From Streptomyces chartreusis NRRL 3882 (lineage in GTDB: Bacteria > Actinomycetota > Actinomycetes > Streptomycetales > Streptomycetaceae), in contig NZ_LT963352.1 in NCBI RefSeq assembly GCF_900236475.1, positions 8,217,001 to 8,281,000 of the forward strand: a stretch of DNA of 64,000 nucleotides, written 5' to 3'. A program made the position numbers and the translations under genes. Positions 43,085-51,386 of the stretch are shown one piece after another; position 1 is the stretch's first letter; each line of letters opens with the position of its first letter. A model generated the notes under the pieces. That model worked only from the letters and a program-made list of their open reading frames with translations. It was not told where the DNA came from and did not search any database.

Positions 43085-44269
43085 ATGCCCATGCGCACGG
43101 AGATACCCGTCTACCACCCCGACCTGTATTCGGCGTCGGCCATCCGCGACACCTATCCGCACTACGCCGCGCTGCGCGCACTCGGCCCCGTGGTCTGGCT
43201 GAGCAAGCACAAGGTCTACGCCCTGCCGCGATACGCCGAGTGCAAGCAGGTACTGCTGGACGACGACACCTTCGTCTCCTCGGGCGGCGTCGGTCTGAAC
43301 CCCGTCGCCAACCGCGTGGGCCAGGGCACCACGCTGTTCAGTGACGGCGATGAGCACGCCCGCCGCCGCTCCCTTCTCGCGCACCGCCTCACTCCCAGGG
43401 CGCTGCGCACGATGCAGGACACGGTCGACCAGCAGGCGGCCGCCGTGGTCGAGGCAGCTGCAGCCCGCCGAACGGTGGATGCGGTGGAGGTCGCCACGGC
43501 GCTGCCGATGTCGGTCGTCCCAGACCTGGTCGGCTGGCCCCAGCAGGGCCGTGAGCACCTGCTGCGCTGGGCCGGCGCCACCTTCGACGCGCTGGGCCCG
43601 TTCAACCGCCAGGCGGTGCGCACCCTTCCCGCGTCCCTCGGCATGATGCGCTACGCCCGCGGTGTCGTCCGCGACCGGTCCGTGCTGGACGGCAGCATGG
43701 GCCACGACCTGCTGCGCGCGTCCGACGAGGGCCGGATCATGCCCGCCGAGTGCGTCACCATGATGATCGACTACCTGGCGCCATCCCTGGACACCACGAT
43801 CAGCGCCATCTCCAGCGCTCTGTACCTGTTCGCCACCCACCCCGAACAGTGGCGCCTGCTGAAGGCGGACCCGGACCTGGTCCCGAAGGCGGTCAACGAG
43901 ATCGTCCGCTACGAATCCCCGATCCGCGCCTTCTCCCGCACTGCCGCCCGCGACACGGAACTCGCGGGCGTCCCGCTCCCCAAGGGCTCCCGGGTGCTGG
44001 TGCTCTACGGCTCCGCCAATCGCGACCCGCTGGAGTGGGACGACCCGGACACCTTCGACATCCGCCGCGACGCCGCCCGCCAACTCGGCTTCGGGCAGGG
44101 CACCCACGGCTGCGCCGGCCAGGGCCTGGCCCGCCTGGAGACCTCCGCGATGCTCCGCGCCCTGATCGAACGCGTCGACCGCATCGAGCCGACCGGGACA
44201 CCCGAGTGGTCCCTGAACAACGTCATCCATCGCCTCGAGCGCCTGCCGCTCGAACTCATCCCCGCCTGA
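43085..44269 (+). CDS. Cytochrome P450 (CYP199-like aromatic-substrate type)
   Basis: A 394-residue bacterial P450 from ATG 43085, with AGGAGG 8 bases upstream. It has the I-helix oxygen motif as YLAPSLDTTISA (the usual AGxDTT is altered to PSLDTT), ExxR in NEIVRYESPI, and the haem loop LGFGQGTHGCAGQGLARLE with ligand Cys343. The N-terminal part (ALRALGPVVWLSKHKVYALPRYAECKQVL) resembles aromatic-acid/ether-oxidising P450s such as CYP199. It is followed by its ferredoxin and reductase, so this is a complete class I system. O-demethylation or ring hydroxylation feeding the extradiol pathway is inferred. Confidence 0.92.
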   Translation: MPMRTEIPVYHPDLYSASAIRDTYPHYAALRALGPVVWLSKHKVYALPRYAECKQVLLDDDTFVSSGGVGLNPVANRVGQGTTLFSDGDEHARRRSLLAHRLTPRALRTMQDTVDQQAAAVVEAAAARRTVDAVEVATALPMSVVPDLVGWPQQGREHLLRWAGATFDALGPFNRQAVRTLPASLGMMRYARGVVRDRSVLDGSMGHDLLRASDEGRIMPAECVTMMIDYLAPSLDTTISAISSALYLFATHPEQWRLLKADPDLVPKAVNEIVRYESPIRAFSRTAARDTELAGVPLPKGSRVLVLYGSANRDPLEWDDPDTFDIRRDAARQLGFGQGTHGCAGQGLARLETSAMLRALIERVDRIEPTGTPEWSLNNVIHRLERLPLELIPA

Positions 44270-44311
44270 ACCCCGCCGCTCGCCCGTTCGAGGACAGCTG
44301 AGGACAGCACC

Positions 44312-44509
44312 ATGAAGATCTCCGTCGACCATCCACGCTGCGAAGGCCACGGCCTGTGCGCCGACCAGGCCCCCGACATCTTCAGCCTGGACGACGACGC
44401 CGAACTCACCTACCGCTTCGAAGGCACCGACGTCCCCGACGAGCATCAGCCCGCCGCCCGCGCGGCCGTCAATGCCTGCCCGGTCGCCGCCCTGCGAGTC
44501 CTGTCGTGA
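44312..44509 (+). CDS. [3Fe-4S] ferredoxin, P450 redox partner
   Basis: A 65-residue ferredoxin. Cluster ligands are Cys10 and Cys16 in RCEGHGLC and Cys56 in NACPVAAL; the place of the fourth Cys is taken by His13 (CxxHxxC), as in P450-associated [3Fe-4S] ferredoxins. Its low charge and small size match SoyB-like partners. It lies 42 bases after the P450, and its stop overlaps the GTG of the reductase gene by 4 bases. Confidence 0.93.
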   Translation: MKISVDHPRCEGHGLCADQAPDIFSLDDDAELTYRFEGTDVPDEHQPAARAAVNACPVAALRVLS

Positions 44510-45663
44510 CCGCACCGCGCTCGGTGCTCATCGTCGGCGAGTCACTCGCCGGCACCACCGCCGCCCGCCACCTGCGCACCCTCGGCCACACCGGACCCCT
44601 CACGATCATCGGCGCCGAGGAGCACGGCGCGTACTCCCGCCCGCCCCTGTCCAAGGTGGTCCTGAAGGACCCGGCCGCGGACCAGACCCTGGGCCTGGTC
44701 CTCGACGGGATCGACGTCGACGTCATCCGCTCGGCCGCCGTCGCGGCCGACACCCGACGCCGCACCGTCACGACTGCCGACGGCCGCCAGGTGGGCTACG
44801 ACGCGCTGATCGTCGCCACCGGCGCGGACGCCCGCCGGCTCGCCGCCCCCGGACAGCGGGGCGAACTCGTCCTGCGCACCCTCGACGACGCCCGCCAACT
44901 CCGCGCCCGCCTGGCCCACGCCGGCTCGGCGATCGTGGTCGGCGCCGGCTTCCTGGGCATGGAGGTGGCCAGCGCCTGCGCCGCCCGCGGCATCCCGGTC
45001 ACCGTCGTGGACGCCGACCGCCCGCTGGAACGCATCCTCGGCGACCACCTGTCCGCCGAGATCACCGCACGAGCCTCAGCACACGGCATCCGCTTCATAC
45101 AGGCCACCGGCTTCGCCACCCTGACCGGCGACCCCGTGAGCGGCGTGGCGCTCCCCGACGGCACCGAGCTCACCGCGGACCTGGTGGTCACCTGCGCCGG
45201 AGAAGCACCTTGCGTCGGCTGGCTGGCAGGGACGGGCCTCGCCGACCGCCTCGGTGTCGGCATCGACCATGCCTGCGCCACCACCGTGCCCGGCGTGTTC
45301 GCCGCCGGCGACGTCACCTACCTCCGCGGCGACGGCACCCGGCCCGACCGGCGTGCCCCCTTCTGGTCCAACGCCGTCGCCCAGGGCAGGACCGCGGCGG
45401 CCTCCGCTCTAGGTCTCCCACCGCCGGGACCAGCGCAGGACGACTACTTCTGGACCGAGGTGGCCGGTCTCACCGTCAAGATCGTCGGCCGCCTGCCGCT
45501 ACTCGGCGAACCAACCACGGTGCAGGGCAGCGTTTCCGACGGACGCGCGCTGCTGACCTGGAGCCAGGCAGACGGAACGTCGACGGCGGTCGCCTACGGA
45601 CTGCGCAGACCGGTCGCCGCGCTGCGGGCCTTGGCCGCCACGTCCTTGCCGCCGCCACCGTGA
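44506..45663 (+). CDS. NAD(P)H-dependent ferredoxin reductase (FAD)
   Basis: A 385-residue flavoprotein from GTG 44506, overlapping the ferredoxin stop (GTGA). It has an FAD motif VLIVGESLAGTTAARHLR (GxxxxG rather than GxGxxG), the PPLSKVVLKDP signature of rubredoxin/ferredoxin reductases, LIVATGAD, the NAD motif AIVVGAGFLGMEVASACAARG and VFAAGDVTYLR, then a C-terminal dimer/electron-transfer domain. It passes electrons from NAD(P)H to the ferredoxin and so to the P450. It is the last gene of the operon; a hairpin follows at 45869. Confidence 0.92.
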   Translation: MTAPRSVLIVGESLAGTTAARHLRTLGHTGPLTIIGAEEHGAYSRPPLSKVVLKDPAADQTLGLVLDGIDVDVIRSAAVAADTRRRTVTTADGRQVGYDALIVATGADARRLAAPGQRGELVLRTLDDARQLRARLAHAGSAIVVGAGFLGMEVASACAARGIPVTVVDADRPLERILGDHLSAEITARASAHGIRFIQATGFATLTGDPVSGVALPDGTELTADLVVTCAGEAPCVGWLAGTGLADRLGVGIDHACATTVPGVFAAGDVTYLRGDGTRPDRRAPFWSNAVAQGRTAAASALGLPPPGPAQDDYFWTEVAGLTVKIVGRLPLLGEPTTVQGSVSDGRALLTWSQADGTSTAVAYGLRRPVAALRALAATSLPPPP

Positions 45664-45868
45664 CGGCGGCACATGAGCGTTGCGACGTAAGGAAGCTACG
45701 GGGCGCGGGCATGGCCGGGGTGCTGTTCCGCGGCGCACTCGGCTGATCCCGGGCAGTGGCCGCTCTCCAGGCCGACGGACCGGACGAACTCCGTGCACAC
45801 CGGGCCCGGACACAGCATGGCCAGCCTGACGCCCGGTGAGCGCCGTTGTCTGGGAACGCGTCCATGCC

Positions 45869-45906
45869 GCTGCCATCGTCCCGGCGGAGCGCGGAGCGAT
45901 GGCAGC
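45869..45906. terminator. Terminator hairpin between convergent genes
   Basis: GCTGCCATCG (45869-45878) and CGATGGCAGC (45897-45906) form a perfect 10-bp stem with an 18-base loop. It lies between the reductase stop and the convergent HAD gene stop at 45924. Confidence 0.6.
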
Positions 45907-45923
45907 CGGGTGTGCGTCGCGCG

Positions 45924-46604
45924 TCAGATGCCCAGCATCTGGTTGAGCTCGTTCAGGGACTTCACCGTCACGTAGTCGTAGCCGTGGGTGACCGGGTCGC
46001 AGCCGCGGTCCAGGAGGACGAGGTTGCGGAAGCCCATGTCGTGCATCGGCATCAGGTCGTAACGGGTGTGCGAGGAGACGTGCACGAAGTCCTCGGGGGA
46101 GGCGTCGAGCTGGTCGAGCATGTACTCGAACGCGGCGTAGCGGGGCTTGTAGTAGCCCGCCTGCTCCGCCGTGAACACCGCGTGGAAGTCCGCGCCGAGC
46201 CGGGGCACGCTCTCCGCGAGGAAGGAGTCGTCGGCGTTGGAGAGGATCACCAGCTTGTAGTGCTCGCCCATCTTCTTCAGCGGTTCCGGCACATCCGCGT
46301 GCGGGCCCCAGCTGCGCACGCCGTCGGCGAGCCGCTTGCCGGCGTCCGGGGCGGCCTTCACGCCCCACTTGCGGCAGACCCCCTCGAAGGCGTCCTGCAG
46401 CGTCTGCTCGTAGGGGTAGTACTTGCCAAGGACCGAGTCGTAGCGGTAGCCGCGGAACTCCTTGACGAACTGGTCCCAGTGCTCGGCCGGGATCTGGTCG
46501 CCGACGAGTTCACGCGTGATGGGGGTCATCGGCCACTCGATCAACGTGCCGTAGCAGTCGAACGAGACGTACTTCGGGCGGAACTGGAACGAGGGAATGG
46601 GCAT
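45924..46604 (-). CDS. HAD family hydrolase, haloacid dehalogenase type II-like
   Basis: A 226-residue HAD enzyme. The nucleophile motif is SFDCYGTLIEW (DxYGT, the type II dehalogenase form). Motif II is VILSNADD, motif III the Lys in AGYYKPRY, and motif IV HVSSHTRYDLMPMHDMGFRNLV. The type II signature suggests 2-haloacid dehalogenase or a phosphatase acting on a small organic acid. It is the last of three same-strand genes after the SolA-like oxidase, separated by 114 bases. Confidence 0.85.
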   Translation of the reverse strand: MPIPSFQFRPKYVSFDCYGTLIEWPMTPITRELVGDQIPAEHWDQFVKEFRGYRYDSVLGKYYPYEQTLQDAFEGVCRKWGVKAAPDAGKRLADGVRSWGPHADVPEPLKKMGEHYKLVILSNADDSFLAESVPRLGADFHAVFTAEQAGYYKPRYAAFEYMLDQLDASPEDFVHVSSHTRYDLMPMHDMGFRNLVLLDRGCDPVTHGYDYVTVKSLNELNQMLGI

Positions 46605-46718
46605 GGAAGTGCTCCACTTCTTGCTTCGGGAACTGGTCAGGGCCAGCGCGGACCCTTTTGGACATGCTCCTGGCAGAGATGTCGGGAGTGGGGGGATGAC
46701 GTCGACGATCGCCGGGGA

Positions 46719-47855
46719 TCAGACGGCGCCGACTCCTGCCGGAGCGAGGAAGCCGACGGGGTGCTGCGTGGTGCCGTGGAGCGCCAGGTCGGCGGCGATC
46801 TCTCCCATGGCGGGCGAGAGCTTGAAGCCGCTGCCGGAGAATCCGGCCATGACGATGATGTCGTCCTCGCCGGGGAGATGACCGACGAGCGGGTTTCCGG
46901 ACTTCGTGTAGCCCTCCATGTAGGCCGACATCCTGATGGGATCGGGGTTCAGGTCGGGCATGAGTTCACCGATGAGCTCGCGGAAGATGCCGAGTTCCTC
47001 GGGGCGGACCGTACGGTCGAGCCGTTCGGGCTCGGGCACCGGCGCATGGTATTTGAAGGAGAGACCGAGCTTGACGGAGATGCCGTCGGGCGACGGGATC
47101 CCGAAGCAGTCGTGGGGTGTGGCGCGCACGAAGGGAGGGGCACCGCCCGCGAACCAGTCGTGGCGGGTGGGCAGGTGCCAGGAGCAGACCACCCGGCGGA
47201 CCTCGATGGTCCGGGGAAGGTCCGGGAGCAGCGTGTTGATCCAGGGGCCGACGGTCACCACGGCGGCGTCCACGTGGTCCGTGCCCTGGTCGGTGACCAC
47301 CCGCACCCCGCCGCCCGCCGCGGGGACGACCTCGCGCACCGTGGTGTAGCGGTGCAGCAGGGCGCCCAGCTGTTCGGCACGGGCGGCGGCGGCCTGAATC
47401 GACGCCTCGGGTCTGATGACGGCGCCCAACCGGTCGAGAACGGCGGTGTGTCCGTCCGGGAGCCGGTGCTGCGGGTAGCGGCGGGCGAGTTCCTCCCGGT
47501 CCAGTACCTCGTGATCCAGTCCATGGGCGGCGCTGGTCGAGAGGAGGAGGCGCATGGACGGTGAGGCGCCCTCTCCCATCACCAGGCTGCCGCTGCGGCG
47601 TCGCAGCGACCGGCCCGTCTCCGCCTGGAGCTGCTCCCACATCCGGTCCGCGAGCCGCAGCAGCGGAATGTACCCGGGCTCGCCGAGGTGGGCGGCTCGG
47701 TAGATGCGGCTCTCGCCCCCGGCGGCGCCGCGGTCGTGGCCCGGTGCGTACCGGTCGTAGCCGACGACCTCGGCTCCGCGGGCGGCCAGTCGCCACATGG
47801 CTTGGCTGCCCATGCTGCCGGCACCGATCACGGCGACGCGCTTCCGGATGCTCAT
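46719..47855 (-). CDS. FAD-dependent amine oxidase, SolA/monomeric sarcosine oxidase-like
   Basis: A 378-residue flavoprotein. The FAD motif is VAVIGAGSMGSQAMWRLA, followed by GYDRYAPGHDRGAAGGESRIYR, the pattern of N-methyltryptophan and sarcosine oxidases. Substrate-side residues in LGLSFKYHAPV and the end FSGSGFKLSPAMGEIAADLAL are conserved. In monomeric sarcosine oxidases a Cys near the C-terminal third holds FAD covalently; the matching stretch here reads RMSAYMEGYTKSGNPLVG with no Cys, so FAD is probably non-covalent. It oxidises an N-methyl or primary amine; the substrate is unknown. TtuC-like and HAD genes flank it. Confidence 0.87.
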   Translation of the reverse strand: MSIRKRVAVIGAGSMGSQAMWRLAARGAEVVGYDRYAPGHDRGAAGGESRIYRAAHLGEPGYIPLLRLADRMWEQLQAETGRSLRRRSGSLVMGEGASPSMRLLLSTSAAHGLDHEVLDREELARRYPQHRLPDGHTAVLDRLGAVIRPEASIQAAAARAEQLGALLHRYTTVREVVPAAGGGVRVVTDQGTDHVDAAVVTVGPWINTLLPDLPRTIEVRRVVCSWHLPTRHDWFAGGAPPFVRATPHDCFGIPSPDGISVKLGLSFKYHAPVPEPERLDRTVRPEELGIFRELIGELMPDLNPDPIRMSAYMEGYTKSGNPLVGHLPGEDDIIVMAGFSGSGFKLSPAMGEIAADLALHGTTQHPVGFLAPAGVGAV

Positions 47856-47967
47856 GAGGTCGCTCCTTTCTTCCGGTTTGCCCGGCTGGGAATGGCGTTC
47901 ACTGTCAGCCCGGGAAAACTGCAGGTCAACCCAGGCTGTGTGCCGCGTTGAGGCAGGGGGAGACGGC

Positions 47968-49026
47968 TCAGAGGAGCTCGATCAGCTTGTCGGTGAATTC
48001 GGCGGTGGTCGCGGTTCCGCCCAGGTCACGGGTGCGGATATCGGTCTTGGCCAGGATCGAGGCGATCGCGTCCGTGATGTCCCTGGCCGCGGCGGGATGG
48101 CCGAGGTGGTCGAGCATCATGGCCGCGGACCAGATCGCGCCCAGCGGGTTGGCGATGCCCTGGCCCGCGATGTCGGGTGCCGAGCCGTGCACGGGCTCGA
48201 ACATCGAGGGGAAGTCGCGCTCGGGGTTGAGGTTGGCCGCCGGGGCGATGCCGATGGATCCGGCGACGGCGGCCGCGAGGTCGCTGAGGATGTCACCGAA
48301 GAGGTTGGAGGCGACGACGACGTCGAAGCGGGCCGGCTCGAGGACGAACTTGGCCGCGAGCGCGTCGATGTGCTCCTGGTCCCAGGCGACCTGCGGGAAC
48401 GAGGCTGCCCGCTCGGTGACGAGCTGGTCCCAGAACGGCATGGTGTGCACGATGCCGTTCGACTTGGTCGCGGAGGTCAGGCGGCCGCCGCGCTGGGAGG
48501 CGAGCGTGAAGGCGTAGTCCAGCACGCGTGTGACGCCGGCCCGGGTGAACACGGCTTCCTGCACGGCGATCTCGTCCGGGAAGCCGCGGTTGAGCCGGCC
48601 GCCGACCTCGCTGTACTCGCCTTCCATGTTCTCCCGCACGACGACGACATCGACCTCGCCCGGCCGGGCGCCGCGCACCGGGCTGTCGATGCCTTCGAAG
48701 ACACGGATGGGCCGGAGGTTGACGTACTGGCGGAAGCTGCGCCGGATCGGGATCAGCAGCCCCCACAGCGACTCGTGGTCGGGCACCCCCGGGTATCCCA
48801 CCGCGCCCAGCAGGATCGCGTCCTTGTCGCGCAGCTGGTCGATCCCGTCGGCGGGCATCATGGCGCCCTCCCGCAGGTACCGTTCGCACGACCAGTCGTA
48901 CGACGTGTAGGACAGGCTGAAGCCGTGGCGGCGGCCGAGAACGTCGAGCACCTGCCGTGCTGGGGGCAGGACCTCGGCGCCGATGCCGTCGCCGGGGATC
49001 AGGGCAATGCGGTGGTTCGTCGTCAT
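47968..49026 (-). CDS. Tartrate dehydrogenase/decarboxylase or isopropylmalate dehydrogenase-like protein
   Basis: A 352-residue beta-decarboxylating dehydrogenase starting at ATG 49026 (MTTNHRIALIPGDGIGAEVL). Family features are IPGDGIG, LRPIRVFEG, VVVRENMEGEYSEVGG, the NAD-binding Asp/Leu region SNLFGDILSDLAAAVAGSIG and the closing MFEPVHGSAPDIAGQGIANPLGA. The YSEVGG and LLIPIRRSFRQYVNLRP segments fit the TtuC (tartrate/D-malate) branch rather than LeuB. It lies 73 bases downstream of a LysR gene and a LysR-type box. The product probably feeds glycerate, pyruvate or a keto acid to central metabolism. Confidence 0.87.
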   Translation of the reverse strand: MTTNHRIALIPGDGIGAEVLPPARQVLDVLGRRHGFSLSYTSYDWSCERYLREGAMMPADGIDQLRDKDAILLGAVGYPGVPDHESLWGLLIPIRRSFRQYVNLRPIRVFEGIDSPVRGARPGEVDVVVVRENMEGEYSEVGGRLNRGFPDEIAVQEAVFTRAGVTRVLDYAFTLASQRGGRLTSATKSNGIVHTMPFWDQLVTERAASFPQVAWDQEHIDALAAKFVLEPARFDVVVASNLFGDILSDLAAAVAGSIGIAPAANLNPERDFPSMFEPVHGSAPDIAGQGIANPLGAIWSAAMMLDHLGHPAAARDITDAIASILAKTDIRTRDLGGTATTAEFTDKLIELL

Positions 49027-49085
49027 GCCGTCGATTGCAGCAGGGCGGTCCGTGGGGCGTCCAAGACGCATAGCGGATCTCCCTT

Positions 49086-49100
49086 ATAAGCGGCGCCTAT
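49086..49100. promoter_or_regulatory. LysR-type box (T-N11-A, ATAAG-N5-CCTAT)
   Basis: ATAAGCGGCGCCTAT abuts the stop codon of the LysR gene and lies 60 bases upstream of the TtuC-like start. It shares the ATAAG-N5-CCTAT pattern with the site at 19357-19371. Confidence 0.55.
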
Positions 49101-49984
49101 CAGAGGTCGGCGGCTGAGGTCGCGACCGTGACGAACGCGGCGGCTGCGGGCGACAGGCTGCCGCGGCGGCTGACCAGGGCGATGTCCAAGGTGTTCTCCG
49201 GCTCGATGTCCAGAACACGGACGCCCAGCCGCCCGGCGAGGTCCCGCCAGGAGTCCGTGACCACCGCGAGCCCGACCCCGGCCAGCACCAGAGGCATCAG
49301 CGACACCCGGTGCTCGGTCTCGACGGCGACGGCGAACTCGACGCCCTGCTCCCTCAGCGCGTCGACGTAGGCGCGCATCCCGGTACCCGGCTGCCCGACG
49401 ATCAGCCGGTGTCCCGCAAGCTCCCGGGACTCCACCGCGGTCCGGTCAGCGAACGGGCCGTCGGCCGGCACCACCAGCACAAAACGCTGCCGCCCCAGCG
49501 CATGGGAGACGACTTCCCTGTCGGAAAAAGGACCGGCGGATGCAAGAAGCCCCAACTCCACGACACCCGTGCGCACCATGTCGATCACATCGCGCGAAGT
49601 GAACGCCGCGTTGATGGCCACCGAGACGCCGGGATACCGGTGACTGAAGGCACTGACCAAGGTCGTCAGCGGTTCCACCGCCTGCGACGGCATCGACGCC
49701 ACATCCAGGCGCCCCTCACGCAGCTCATGCACCGCCGCGACACTCGCCCGCGCCGTCTCCAGACTCCGCACAGCCTCCCGGGCAGGCTCGATCAAGGCCT
49801 TTCCGGCCTCCGTCAGTACAGCCCTGCGCCCGATGCGATGGAACAGCTCGGAACCGAGATCACGCTCCAGCGCCCGCACGGCCTGCGACAGCGACGGCTG
49901 AGACACGTACAGAGCCGACGCCGCACGGTTGAACCCCCCACGATCAACGATCGCCAGGAAGTACTCCAGCTGCCGGATGTCCAT
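49100..49984 (-). CDS. LysR family transcriptional regulator
   Basis: A 294-residue LysR regulator with the winged helix MDIRQLEYFLAIVDRGGFNR and VSQPSLSQAVRALERDLGSEL. The effector domain runs from about residue 88 (LREGRLDVASMPSQAVEPLT) to the end. It is oriented with the TtuC-like, SolA-like and HAD genes and ends 73 bases before the first of them, so it likely activates them through the box at 49086. The DNA-binding helix closely resembles that of the LysR at 16463. Confidence 0.9.
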   Translation of the reverse strand: MDIRQLEYFLAIVDRGGFNRAASALYVSQPSLSQAVRALERDLGSELFHRIGRRAVLTEAGKALIEPAREAVRSLETARASVAAVHELREGRLDVASMPSQAVEPLTTLVSAFSHRYPGVSVAINAAFTSRDVIDMVRTGVVELGLLASAGPFSDREVVSHALGRQRFVLVVPADGPFADRTAVESRELAGHRLIVGQPGTGMRAYVDALREQGVEFAVAVETEHRVSLMPLVLAGVGLAVVTDSWRDLAGRLGVRVLDIEPENTLDIALVSRRGSLSPAAAAFVTVATSAADL

Positions 49985-50078
49985 ACGCGCCCTCTGCCCT
50001 CAAGAAATCAACCGACGATTCGATCGGTCCCGACGATGGTGGCGTTGATCAGATACTTCGCGCACGGTAGGTCTGTCC

Positions 50079-50795
50079 TCACGAGTGCGCCGCAGCCTGT
50101 GCAGGGGCGAGCTGGTCGAGGTCTGCGAGAGCCTTGGCGAGCAGGTTCAGCATGGCGAGTTCGGCGCGGGTCGGGTCCTGGGCGCGGATGGCGTCGAGTA
50201 CCGCGCGGTGACTGGGAACGGGGTCGTCGGCGCCGCCGTGGCTGTGGACCATACGGTCGCGTTCCTTCAGGCCGGGTTCCAGGAGCATGTCCATCCGCCG
50301 CAGCAGTTCGTTGCCGGTGGCGGCGAGCAGCGCGCGATGGAAGGCCGCGTCGGCCTCGGCAGCGGCCGCGGAGTCCGCCTTCGCCTGTCCCATGGCTTCC
50401 AGGGCGGCTTCGAGGGCGGCCAGGTCGGCGTCCGTGCGGTGCAGAGCGGCCCGGTGTGCTGCGGCGGGTTCGATGATGGCGCGCACGTCGGCGAGGTCGC
50501 GCAGCAGTCGGGTGCCGTCACCCGCCTCCATGCGCCAGCGGATGACATCGGCGTCGAGAAGATTCCAATGGGCCCGTTCCCTGACGAAGGTGCCGCGCTT
50601 TTGCCGCGCGTCGGTCAGACCCTTGCCCGCGAGGACCTTGAGCGCTTCGCGCATGACGGTCAGGCTCACGTCCAGTTCCGCTCCGAGGGCGCCGATGTCC
50701 AGGATCTCGCCCTCGGCGATCTCACCTCTGACGATGCGCGCGCCGAGTGAGTGCACGACCTGTCCGTGCACACCACGACCGGAGTAGGACGCCAT
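50079..50795 (-). CDS. GntR family regulator, FadR subfamily (FCD domain)
   Basis: A 238-residue regulator from ATG 50795, with GAGGAG 6 bases upstream. The winged helix covers residues 8-72 (VVHSLGARIVRGEIAEGEIL, AELDVSLTVMREALKVLAGKGL, KRGTFVRER). The FCD ligand domain carries its metal-binding pattern in VRAIIEPAAAHRAA (Asp/Glu), AFHRALLAATGN (His) and PVPSHRAVLDAI (His). Relatives repress sugar-acid and carboxylate genes. No adjacent intact operon looks like a certain target; a hydrolase pseudogene lies divergently upstream. Confidence 0.9.
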   Translation of the reverse strand: MASYSGRGVHGQVVHSLGARIVRGEIAEGEILDIGALGAELDVSLTVMREALKVLAGKGLTDARQKRGTFVRERAHWNLLDADVIRWRMEAGDGTRLLRDLADVRAIIEPAAAHRAALHRTDADLAALEAALEAMGQAKADSAAAAEADAAFHRALLAATGNELLRRMDMLLEPGLKERDRMVHSHGGADDPVPSHRAVLDAIRAQDPTRAELAMLNLLAKALADLDQLAPAQAAAHS

Positions 50796-50925
50796 GCGGT
50801 TCTCCTCGGGTTCGAAGGGCTGAAGGGGGCTTGCCGGGCTGGTGGGTGAGCCTTCGGCGACCTTGGCGTGTCGTTGTCTCACAGTCTACCGGTGAACATT
50901 ATTTATGGATATTTCTTCCCACGGA

Positions 50926-51320
50926 GTGTGGGCGGTTCCCCGGGCCGCCGGGCGCGCCGGCTGTCGCACCGCTGATCCGCCGGCCCGCCGGCGTGACCGA
51001 GCCACGTCCGGTCGTCACGACATCCACGGCGGCGACATGGTGACCGGCACCCACCGGCCGGGGTTCCCCTCGACTCGGCCGAGGAGCTGGGACTGGTCGT
51101 GGTGTGCGTCGAGTACCGGCTCGCTCCGGAGCATCCGCACCCGGCTCCGGTGGAGGACTGCTACGCGGGGCCTGCTGCGGACGGCCGAGCACGCGAAGGA
51201 GATCGGCGGCGACCCCGATCGCATCATCCTCGCGGGTGGCAGCGCGGGCGGCGGGCCCGCCGCGGTGGTGGCGCTGCCGGCCCGCGATCGGGGTGGCCCG
51301 CGCGCGATCGGCCAGATGCC
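50926..51320 (+). pseudogene. Alpha/beta hydrolase (esterase, HSL family) remnant with frameshifts
   Basis: Three stretches of one enzyme are spread over different frames: HDIHGGDMVTGTHRPG (oxyanion HGG motif, about 51018), then VVCVEYRLAPEHPHPAPVEDCYAG (about 51098), then TAEHAKEIGGDPDRIILAGG followed by SAGGGPAAVVALPARD (GGSAGG nucleophile elbow, about 51180-51290). The order matches hormone-sensitive-lipase-type acetyl esterases, and upstream GPPGAPAVAPLIRRPAG fits their N-terminus. The C-terminal third with catalytic Asp and His is missing where the convergent LacI gene ends. Confidence 0.85.
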
Positions 51321-51386
51321 GAGGCCGGCTCCTGGGAGAAACGGCACAGGCCGGCTGAGAGGGCACCTCTCCTTGGTGCTGCCGGT

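Noticed and set aside
45846..47564. Plus-strand 572-codon open frame over the HAD and SolA-like genes
   Set aside because: It is antisense to two genes with complete catalytic motifs and has no recognisable domain.
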